64,000 nt of DNA, from assembly GCA_033439255.1 (NCBI GenBank), contig CM065883.1, positions 2,976,001-3,040,000 of the forward strand, written 5' to 3'. The stretch comes from Hericium rajendrae. Lineage: Eukaryota; Basidiomycota; Agaricomycetes; Russulales; Hericiaceae. The notes under the pieces were generated by a model. That model was not told the origin of the DNA. It was given only the letters and a program-made list of their open reading frames with translations, and ran no database searches. The position numbers were made by a program, and so were the translations under genes. Each line of letters begins with the position of its first letter. The stretch's first letter is position 1. Positions 34,201 through 42,100 of this stretch are shown here, piece by piece.

Positions 34201-35258
34201 GAGGATTCCTCATCGAAGACGGGTTGGAAATCCTGGTACTGAGGGGGAACCATCTCAGCAAAGGACTTCTCCGCAACATGGGCGGCCACACGCTCAGCCA
34301 GTTTCTGAGCATTGGTGAAAGAGCGACGGATACGGATGGTATGTTGGTAGTCTGGGTCGTCATCTGGAGGGGGTGGTGTGTCCCAGTCAGGGAGAACACC
34401 AGCTAGGCGAAGACCCTCTTCAACCCAGTCATCATCGACGTTAGGTCGCGGGTCATCATCCTCGGTAAACAGACGTGCAGGGACTTTGGACAGGTGGATG
34501 CGGCGAAGACGGACACCTTGGACTCGGCGAGCAGGGATCATGTATTTGGGAAGTGGGGCAGGAACAAATGGCGGGGGCAGTGGGAGCAATGGAGGGGGGC
34601 AAGGTGGGGGGAGCAGTACAGCAGCGGTACTGAGGACTGGTGGACGAGGGGCTGATTGGCGGCGTTCTGAGCGAGTGGACAGGTTTTTGACTGGGGGCTT
34701 ATTCAGGGTGCAAGAGGGAGGGCAGCGAGTCATGTCAACACGACGAGAGACCCAATCAATTTCAGGGTTGTGTTCCTGTAACCAATCGGTCCCAAGGATA
34801 ATGTCATAGTCGCCAATATCAACGAGATAGAACTCAGCTGTCTCCTCATGGAAGGACGTCGAGTCCTTGGCATAAATGCGGATGTTCTGGTTGACTGAAT
34901 AGCGGACCCAGCCCATGATGTTTTCGGAGTTGTCCACGTTGCGAACGGGAAAGGGTTTAGGGAGTTTCTTGAGGGGGAACTGGTGTTTCTTGGCAAACTC
35001 GGGGTGCATAATGATGCCTTCTGCACCACTATCGAGAAGTGCCTCAGCGTCGATTTGTTTCTTGATCGGGGCAGTGATAATCTTGGCCTGGAGCGTAATG
35101 GACGGTGTCTGACGGTTGGGTGTGATAGCGGACATGCGCAAAGACGATGGATACGATTGCTCACAGGGGTCGGATAGTACAGAGAAGCGATTCGACGGAT
35201 CAAAGAAATGTTTCTTGCCACCCACGGACGACGTGACCGGGGGGCGCTTTAAAAACCC
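31119..35258 (-). CDS. pol: Pol polyprotein of the Ty3 chromovirus
   Basis: Open for about 1,368 codons from a GTG at 35,225, and still open upstream to the proposed frameshift site at 35,258. Residue numbers here count from 35,225. Domains in order: aspartic protease (DSGA at about 65-68), reverse transcriptase (YMDD at about 516-519), RNase H (D665, E707, D734), integrase HHCC finger (about 886-927), integrase core with D957, D1017 and E1053 (35 residues between the last two), and a chromodomain (about 1,247-1,300, with EYEVESVLDARL and YLVKWAGYPDSENQWL). No ATG starts it, which fits expression as a Gag-Pol fusion. It is intact throughout. The chromodomain predicts targeting of new insertions to marked heterochromatin, in keeping with its location inside another transposon. 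Confidence 0.93.
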   Translation of the reverse strand, partial: GFLKRPPVTSSVGGKKHFFDPSNRFSVLSDPCEQSYPSSLRMSAITPNRQTPSITLQAKIITAPIKKQIDAEALLDSGAEGIIMHPEFAKKHQFPLKKLPKPFPVRNVDNSENIMGWVRYSVNQNIRIYAKDSTSFHEETAEFYLVDIGDYDIILGTDWLQEHNPEIDWVSRRVDMTRCPPSCTLNKPPVKNLSTRSERRQSAPRPPVLSTAAVLLPPPCPPPLLPLPPPFVPAPLPKYMIPARRVQGVRLRRIHLSKVPARLFTEDDDPRPNVDDDWVEEGLRLAGVLPDWDTPPPPDDDPDYQHTIRIRRSFTNAQKLAERVAAHVAEKSFAEMVPPQYQDFQPVFDEESSHRLPERRPWDHAIDLKDGFEPRSCKVYPMAPTEQEDLDSFLDDQVKKGYIRPSKSPMASPFFFIKKKDGKLRPVQDYRTLNKGTIKNEYPLPLISELVDKLKGAKVFSKMDVRWGYNNVRIKEGDEWKAAFKTNRGLFEPLVMFFGLTNSPATFQGMMNELFKDLIDTGKVVIYMDDILIFTETLEEHRDLVRKVLQRLQDNDLFLKPEKCSFEQPSVEFLGLIVSHNTLAMDPVKVAGIAEWPAPRNVKDVQSFVGFGNFYRRFIQDFSKVARPMFDLTKKDHPWAWSAECQHAFEALKAAFTSSPVLIMPDPSKPYLVEVDASDYATGGILSQRGEDEQWHPVAYISKAFTAPERNYDIYDKELLAIIRALEAWRHYLEGSPHTVEIWTDHKNLEYFKSAQKLSRRQARWALFLTRFDFTLIHKPGIHHRPDAMSRRPDHREGVDDDNSDRVLLDPKYFQIRATRPAAVKPIGNADLCQRIRNAKTKDIEVVQALDVILNNGPRSLVKNLQEWNYEDGLILFRGKVYIPADKDLRRDIVKLHHDTPMAGHPGRYKTYELLSRNYWWPGMSVFVRDYVDGCATCQATKVQNHRPHVETIPNAIPTRPFQDITSDFIVKLPECQGYDSINVVVDRFTKHVSFTPCNETITSDGTVDILFDRIYRNYGLWERLISDRGPQYAGKVMRGVFDKLGIKSSLSTAYHPQTDGESERVNQELEQFLRTFCNYRQDDWVQWLPYAEFSHNHRIHSATNRAPFEMLLGYIPTAIPTVNPTSSTPAVEDRFRHLEQLRTEVQASLQTAADLMKRNNQDHMHDTIHFQVGDKVWLDGKNIKTTRPKAKLADRRLGPFEVTDVLGPVSYRLKLPPTWRIHPVFHTSLLSPYKETDAHGPNFPAPPPDLVEGEEEYEVESVLDARLTRNKRGIEYLVKWAGYPDSENQWLSRTSLSNAHGAITDFYTRHPHALKAPNLRGLIYLDPVHAHHALQAKVRLREGVMSRIAPFLSAFFSAIKASRRSCAPAAPSHVHFLT
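31226..31235 (-). promoter_or_regulatory. Polypurine tract of the Ty3 element
   Basis: AGAGAGGGGG followed by TGA directly before the 3' LTR on the coding strand. This is the expected position of the plus-strand DNA primer. It lies inside the pol frame. Confidence 0.7.
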
Positions 35259-36239
35259 TCAACCACATCCTTTAATGCAGCCTTTGCCTCTTCCCTCTCT
35301 TCCTCGCTCAAGTCCTTCAACTGCGACGATAAGTCAGCGATGGACCTGTTGATGGCGGGAACAGCGAGGGCGGCGGCTGCATCTTCTGGAGCTACTCCCG
35401 GGGCAGAGCCGGTTTCTAGCGCTCGGACACGAGGGGTTGGGGCACGGGGGTTGGAGTCGGCATTGAGGGGGCAGTCGCGGAAGCCATGGCCCTTCTGGCG
35501 GCAGCGGAAGCAACCGCCCTCACGCCTGAGGCGCTCACGGTCAGGCTCCGAGAGTTTGGACAGTGGGGCACCTGTAGCAGCAACTGTGCGGGATCGGCCA
35601 GTAGATGTGGACTGAGGGGAGCGATTGCTCACCGGGGTGCGCCCAGTTGTAGGGCGGGGACTCTGGAACCGGGTGCGCATGAGGTAGGCAGCATTCCTGT
35701 CACGGGCCCTCGCCTTCCACTCAGCCAGGGTGGTGGGCGTGGGGGTAGCTGCGCTGGCAATCATCGCGCAGGGCGCTGTTGAGGCCATGCAGGAACCAGT
35801 CGATCAGGGCCACGTCATTGTAGCCGGTGCGAGGGGCGAAGGACTCAAACTCGGTGATGTAGTCGACTACCGGGCGCGTACCCATCTGGAGAGTCTGGAT
35901 AGCATGGGAGGCATCCTTGGAGTCGTCAAGGGGAGAGAAGTCCAAGTTGAAGCGAGTTCGAAGGGCGGTGAGGTTGGCGTAACGGGGAACATGAGCTGGA
36001 GATGTTTTTGCAGCCACGAGATCGTCATCCTCAAGGATCTCCTCGACGCGCTGGGTGGCCCACTGGCCGGCGATAGGGCCCTGGCAGAGGTCGAGGAAGA
36101 GGGAGATCTGGGCGGTATCATCTTTATACCGGGTGGAGTTGGTGCGAAGGAATAAGCGAATACGCAGCTGGAATTCCTTGGACTTGGAACGATCTCCCTC
36201 AAAGGGAGCAGGTTTGACGCCGATCTCAGGGTTGGACAT
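35249..36239 (-). pseudogene. gag: Gag of the Ty3 element, with an internal frame break
   Basis: First ATG at 36,239 (MSNPEIGVKPAPFEGDRSKS). The capsid part runs in one frame to FLHGLNSALRDDC. The continuation (TLAEWKARARDRNAAYLM) is in the next frame. A run of five C near 35,750 on the coding strand would need four for a continuous protein, so a one-base gain is likely. The nucleocapsid has one CCHC knuckle (CFRCRQKGHGFRDC), and the frame ends at TAA 35,251-35,249. Upstream of the ATG the same frame is open, without ATG, as far as 36,935, with a plausible protein-like sequence (for example SLVEESDLWFWQASTLFLTT). The true N-terminus may therefore lie further upstream. Confidence 0.75.
35252..35258 (-). 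promoter_or_regulatory. Putative -1 ribosomal frameshift site between gag and pol
   Basis: The heptamer G_GGT_TTT (in the gag frame) is immediately followed by the gag stop TAA. Slipping back one base gives GGG TTT TTA AAG and enters the pol frame, which is open from there. This is the classical X_XXY_YYZ pattern. Confidence 0.65.
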
Positions 36240-36925
36240 GTCGATGGATGGCTGAACAGGGGGGGCTGTGGCAATGGTTGGTTTGACGTTGACGGTGGAT
36301 GTCGATGCAACAGCGGCAACGGGTGGAGCAGGTGAGGGGACTGGTACTGGGGTAGGCGTCGAAACAGGTGGTGGTGGTGGGGCCCGAAGGGTATCGAGGC
36401 GGGTAGCTTGTTGCTGAGCGAGATTCTCTATAACTGCTTGAGAGAGTGCGAGTTCTGCAGTGGTTAAGAAGAGGGTACTGGCCTGCCAAAACCACAGGTC
36501 ACTTTCTTCTACGAGGCTGGGTCTCCAACTGACTACAAGCCGATTGGTGTCGGAGCGGTATGCGTAGTAGTTGTTGGTTACCGGGTTGAAGGTAATACCT
36601 GGGGGAACAACAAGTGGGGTGGTGCGAGCAGGGGGAGAATCTGCACTAGGAAGGGCGACGGTGGGAAGCGGCGGGGTAGCGGGGTGTTGGCGACGGTGTT
36701 CTGTAGCTGCGACGTCGAAGTCGTTAAGCTCGAGGTCTGCCTGGTCGTCACGATCGGCGAAGTACCACTGTGCGGGACCGTCGTCGTCCTCGTCCGGAGT
36801 GACGAAGTCTATTCGAACGATGCCAGAAAGGGTGTAGATGAAGTATTCGTCGAGCGAGGCGAAGACGCCGAGTGGGTATGGTTCTGTGGTCTGGAAACGG
36901 GGGTCGGTGGGATCAATGGTGAGGT

Positions 36926-37466
36926 CTAGAAGAAGTCAGCCGCAACTGGGCGACGACCAAGAGCACGAGGGTACAGGGGGTCCGAGTACGGGTTTCTGAG
37001 GAATCGGTGGCCGAGGCGTTCTCTGGCCCACACAGGCTCAGGTGAGGGTTCGGGGGTGAAGAGACCTAGTGTGCAAAAGGGGAACGAGGTCGATGGTAGG
37101 ATACTTGCAGGGGATCCTCGGTTGGGTTGGCGACAGTGGTAAGCGATATCCGAGGCACCGAACGTGAATTCTTGCAAGTCGACGTCAAAGGAAACTCGAA
37201 TTCGAACGTATAAGGCAATGGAGATAGCACCTGCACGTGGTTTCCACGACCTCAATCGAAACCAAACTCCTTCGGCTTCCCAACGCTTCACAGCACAATA
37301 GCGGAGGAGGGGGATGAGTGCACTGCCCTCGATGGTGTTGGCGATGGGAAAGGGGAGATGAGGTTGATGGAATGGATGTCGGGATTCGGTGAAGATGTCG
37401 GCGGTGAAGGGTTCAAAGAAGAAAGGTATGATGGGCGATAGTAGGGAGGTGAGGCGGGTGTATGAG
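36926..37466 (-). other. ATG-less open frame in the Ty3 leader
   Basis: From just inside the 5' LTR to a TAG at 36,928-36,926 there is an uninterrupted frame of about 180 codons with protein-like composition (for example RYCAVKRWEAEGVWFRLRSW and VDLQEFTFGASDIAYHCRQ). It has no ATG and is one frame away from the open stretch that leads into gag. The end has a branch-site-like CTGAC followed by TTCTTCTAG. It may be an N-terminal Gag extension broken by an indel or joined by splicing, or an untranslated relic. Confidence 0.4.
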
Positions 37467-37476
37467 AGATTGTCCA
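37467..37476 (-). promoter_or_regulatory. Primer-binding site, self-priming type
   Basis: TGGACAATCT on the coding strand, starting two bases after the 5' LTR. It does not match the initiator tRNA-Met end. It is exactly complementary to AGATTGTCCA inside the LTR (37,604-37,613), which lies about 30 nt after a TTATAG element and could be the transcript's 5' end. That is the arrangement of Tf1/sushi-type self-primed elements. Confidence 0.6.
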
Positions 37477-37478
37477 GG

Positions 37479-37901
37479 TGTCAAGACTCGGTCGTAGACA
37501 GCAGAGAACCACCCAAGTCACCAGCGATGATGGGAGCGAGAGAGCAGAGAGCGACTAGCAGCGCAGTGACCTGTATTGGAGGTACAGTACGGTACAGACG
37601 AAATGGACAATCTAGGGAAATAGGCGAGCGACAGGGAGCCTATAAGTACTGGGACGACAATGGGAAAAGAACAATGGACACCATAACGGGTCGAACAATA
37701 GAGTGAGAACAATGGTGGCCAAAAGGAGAACAATGGGAGGGAGAACAATAGGATGTCCCAAAGGGGAACAAGGGCATGGGTGAAGGATAGCCCCAGGTCA
37801 TGTGAGGAAGTGAACATGTGATGGGGCTGCTGGAGCACATGACCGACGCGATGCCTTGATGGCAGAGAAGAAGGCAGAGAGAAATGGAGCGATCCGTGAC
37901 A
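37479..37901 (-). repeat. 5' LTR of the Ty3 element
   Basis: 423 bp. In the U3 part (about 37,655-37,755, plus-strand sense) ACAAT(G/A)G occurs six times, four of them as AACAATG, an HMG-box-like site. TTATAG on the coding strand precedes the inferred transcription start near 37,613. Confidence 0.95.
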
Positions 37902-37906
37902 ACCGG
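37902..37906. repeat. Right TSD of the Ty3 element
   Basis: ACCGG, identical to 30,795-30,799. Confidence 0.95.
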
Positions 37907-39135
37907 TGTGGTGTCTAAAAGGTATGTCGCTTGCATTCGTGTTTTATCTTTTGGTGATATGACTATCCAGATGGGAGGCGATGTCCATGGTCCATGGTGT
38001 TACTGACGGGTTCTTCTCCGAATTCTTGACGGAAGCTGATGCGGTTGCTAATTACCGCGCAGCCTTCATGCAAGGTTTCACCGAGGAGCGCAGGCCCCCG
38101 TCTTGGCCGGTGCAGTCTGGCCCAAGCGAAGATTTGAGTGAAGTAGCTAGCGAAAGCGACATCTCCCTCTCGTTTGTCTCGTCCGCGGCCCCCTCGCAAC
38201 CACATACCAGGATATCGTCCATTTATGCCACTGCTACGGAAGGTAGTCGCGTTTCAATTAGTACTCTTCCGCACATGCCTCCTTCGTCTCCGCGCCGTCA
38301 ACCCAGACACCCGCGCCCAGCTACCTCGTTGCCTCCCCATTACAGGCCCGCTACGTCAGAACCCTGTCCCCCTGCATCTCCCACTGTACCACGTCCTCCT
38401 CCATCATATCCATCCCCGGCAGCAGCATCGCCATCGGCAAATACGTCACCCCCACATTTGTCTCAGCAGCATCCTGCGAGATCGTCGGCACCGCCAAGAT
38501 ACGCGCCCGCTACGCCTAGCTCAACTGCTGCCCCTCGATCAGCGACTCAATATCCTAATCCACTCTCTTCCCACCCGGATCGCCGTCGCTTTACGGGGTG
38601 GATCTACGACATCCTTCAAGACTTGTCTGGGTGCCCGGGAATGACTGAGTTCGACTCCCACAAGTATTACGCCGTTGCATGTGGCCGGGCGCCTGGCATC
38701 TACCCTACATGGTGAGTTAGTGTTTTCTTGTGCGCACATTTCTGACGACCGAACTGAACCACAGGGAGGATGCCAAAGTTGAAGTACGTGGTGTCCCGGG
38801 TGCGCTGCATAAGGGTTTTCGAAGCTATGCCGAGACTGAGGAGTGGCTACTCACGCGCCTTGCATGTCAATCTGTCCGTCGCGCTAGCATTGTTTAGATC
38901 TGTACTTCGTTATGTTTTGTTTTGCTGTGAAAATGCTATGATCATTGCTGTTGCCTCGTGTTTATCTGATCTGATGGATCTCTTATCTCGTGAGTAATAA
39001 TGAATGGTGTCCGAGGTCCAAACAATCGGAAGATGCCGGAGCGCGGTTCTGATGGAACGCTGGCAGCCAGCTCGTTCTCACCTCTCACCTTCCCATAGCC
39101 TAGCCCTTTTATATCTCTGCCTCGTTTTCGTCCAC

Positions 39136-42100
39136 ATGGCCAAGTCCAAAGGCAAGGGCAAGAGCAAGGGCAAGGGCAAAGCGAAGGATGACGACGAACC
39201 TCTCAAGCGCGGTCGCCACTCCTGGGCGAAAGGCTCGAAGTGGGACCTTCTCATGAAGGGCATGCCCAGCTACATCGAGGCTGCTGCCAGCGACGATAGC
39301 AATGCCACTGGCAACTTATATACGCGGGTCGCGAAACGTTTCTTCCTAAAGTACGGCTGGGTTCTTCCCATCGAGGAGGATGCGTCCGAGGCGATCGACG
39401 ATCCCCCTGAGACGAATCTAGATTCGTTGAATCCCATTGGTGACTCTGCGAACTTGGACGCCGCGGAGGTTGAAAGACGTCGGGTTCTATATAACAAGAC
39501 CCGCAAGGTGCGTTCATCATAGGGATCTGCAGGGGTAGGCATACCCCTGGGGGGTTGGGGGTAGGGGTACCAGGGGGTAGGGGTAGGGGTTAGTTTCTCG
39601 TGACCCTTCTACCCCTCAACCCCTACCCAAGGGTTAAGGTATATACCCTTCACCTCCAACTTGCACAACGAAGCTCCAGGGACAAGCACATTGCTCTTAT
39701 GATTTTTCCCAGTCCAACAATTACTTTAATATTCAATCGTAGCTCTCTGCGGGTCTGAGTCCTCCGTAAATAATGTGTAGTCATAACTATAAGAATTAAG
39801 TTTGTCTCCGTAACTCTAATTAAGTGTTACCATCAATACCATCTGCGGCTCTTGCTCTGCACATTCTCAGTCCACAATCATGCCTCCTAAAACCCGCGGA
39901 AGATCAGGTTCATCACGCTCGAGAAATAGCAAAAAGCGCAAGGCATCTAACTCACCTGCACCCACTCGATCTGCCAAGAAGCCCAAGGCACCCGAACATG
40001 CTGCTGCCGCGGGCACAACATCGACTTCTCAGGCTTCGAAAAGCCGCCAAAGCACGGTCCAGACCGAGGAAGACGACAACGCCTCGGTAGAATATATTGA
40101 TGTGGACAAAACTGACCAGGAGGCCGGCAACGCTGCCCAGTCGTCGGCCGGTGATGATGGTGATGCCGAGAATTCTGAGGCAGAGCTCGGTGAGACCATA
40201 GTCTTTGATCATGTATGAGAACTTACCATGTTACCTCCAGAGCGCCTGCTTGAGAATTGGTCTTCTCCAATCTATGCATTTTTCGAGCCGACGCCTGTAA
40301 TCGAGTACGTCAATGAGCGCCGTTCTCACGTCTTCAAGTGTGGGGCGAAGGGATGCAAGAAGACTGTAAGACGTTACCTCGATACCGGTGACGCAACGTC
40401 GACCGGAAACCTACGCAAGCACGTCGAGACTTGCTGGGGCAAAGATGTCCTGCGCAATGCGATGAGCGCGAAGACAGCGAAAATCGCGCGCGACCTGCTG
40501 AAGGGCGTCGAAGACTCCGGCTCCATCGCAGCTATCTTTGAGAGGGTCGGGAAAGGGAAGGCAACATACTCGCATAGGCAACATACATCAACACAAGCGA
40601 GGTTCGTGTCGATCATTGTGCACATCTTCTGATGGCTTGATTGATGATTGATACCTTCATGCAGGGCGGAGATCGTCCGCTGGGTTGCTGAAAGCAAGCG
40701 GCCATTCGAAGTGGTCGCGGACAGAGGATTTAAGTCCCTCATGAAGACCGGACGACCAGAATATTACATACCGTCGCCGGCAACGGTCTCTCGCGATGTG
40801 CGCTTGGTGTTCGTCAACGTGCGCAAGCGTATTGCGCGGATGCTCCAGGTGCGTTTACCGAGCTGTCTACGGGATCTGTCTTGATACCTTGTCTGCAGGA
40901 CTACGAAGGAGCGCTGCACTTTACTACAGATGCGTGGACCTCACCTAACCATCGCGCCTTCATTGCCGTATCTGTCCATATGGAGAACGATGGAGAACCG
41001 TTGAGTTTCGTATTAGACGTCGTCGAAGTGTCGAGCGTACGTACCATATTTATTATGCCCGACTTCCGAAGTTCCAGAAACGTAGTTAAATGTCTATTAG
41101 TCACATACTGGTTACACCTTGGCCGAAGAATTTGCAAAGATCCTTGAAGAGTTTGGTATTGCGCATAAAGTAAATGATTGTTAGTATATGCCATAGGGCC
41201 GAGCTAATCAGACTTACCATAGATCTTGAGCATAACCTGCGACAACGCCTCCAATAATGACACTATGGTCGCGGAGCTTGCGAAGCTGCTGGACAACTTC
41301 CCAGGAGAAGCCAATCGTACCCGATGCTTCCTACACATAGTTAATTTAGTCGCGAAGGGTCTCCTAAAGCAGTTCGACACACCGGAGAAGCGCACAGGCG
41401 CAGCAGCATCCGAGGCCGAGGCCGAGCTGGAGGCTTTGATGAAAGACCTTGATGAAGAGGAGATGGTGACAGAGAGGGAGATGGGCGCCACGGAAGGGAG
41501 TGAAGGAAATGACGATGTCGATGTCGAGATCAACGAAGAAGAGCTGCTGGGGGGAGAAGAGCTTACCGCGCTGCAAGACAACGTGCGGCCCGTACGCCTC
41601 GCACTCACAAAGGTCAGTGAATGAATGTCTAGCAGAATGGAAGTATACTCACTGTGTGCCCCGATGGTTTCAAGATTCGAAAACTCGCCTACAAGATCAT
41701 ACATTCGACGACCAAAGTCTTGCCAAAATGGCGAGAGTACGTGCTGGCGAACGAGTTAAGCAATCGACTGATGCCGCGGGATGTGGCAACCCGATGGAAT
41801 TCGACTTTTGATATGTTGGCCTTTGCTGTGGAGTACCGGAAAGCGATTGACGAGCTAACGGCCGATAGACGGATGGATTTGCGGATGTTCGAGTTGGGAG
41901 AGGACGAGTGGAAGGTTATAGGTCAGCTCCGCGATGTGCTACAGGTGCGTGTTCAACATGTTTGTATGCCTCAAACATGGACCCACAATGGCTTGCCGGC
42001 GTCTGTCTTCCTCGACACGTTTCTCATCGCTCGTCTCGCAGATACTGAAGGACGCCACCCTCTATTTCTCTCGCTCTACACCAAACCTCGCCATGGTAAT

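Larger units (their letters stand above)
30800..37901 (-). mobile_element. Ty3/gypsy chromovirus (7.1 kb), nearly new insertion
   Basis: Complete LTR retrotransposon on the minus strand, with 423-bp LTRs beginning TGTC and ending GACA, a perfect 5-bp duplication, gag, pol and a C-terminal chromodomain. The LTRs differ at one position (31,197 G against 37,876 A, a CpG/CpA pair), so insertion was recent. It sits in a coding exon of E3 gene B. Gag has apparent frame breaks, so this copy may need help for mobility. Confidence 0.95.
30222..38897 (+). pseudogene. E3 gene B: triple RNase H1 N-terminal-like protein, split by a Ty3 insertion
   Basis: Exons 30,222-30,312; 30,366-30,492; 30,548-30,799 plus 37,907-37,921; 37,971-38,711; 38,765-38,897. 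With the Ty3 element and one ACCGG removed, all phases fit and the product is 452 residues. An acidic N-terminus is followed by two similar domains (SWFTVFVGRRVGVFSKRWEA and SWFAVFVGDRTGV, each with a G(V)xDGF(Y/F)SxF continuation), a Ser/Pro-rich linker, and a third, textbook domain (YYAVACGRAPGIYPTWEDAK, then VEVRGVPGALHKGFRSYAET). The family binds RNA:DNA hybrids or dsRNA in RNase H1 and viroplasmin; no nuclease domain is attached. The retrotransposon splits the second domain, so this copy is disabled. Confidence 0.75.

Noticed and set aside
13721-38897. Viroplasmin-like domains as evidence of a caulimovirus-type pararetrovirus
   Set aside because: No capsid, movement protein or matching reverse transcriptase; the domain is also the N-terminus of cellular RNase H1 and here accompanies KDZ transposases.
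39520-39660. AGGGGT/ACCCCT arrays as a satellite or subtelomeric repeat
   Set aside because: They lie symmetrically just inside a perfect hAT target duplication and form the subterminal parts of that element.
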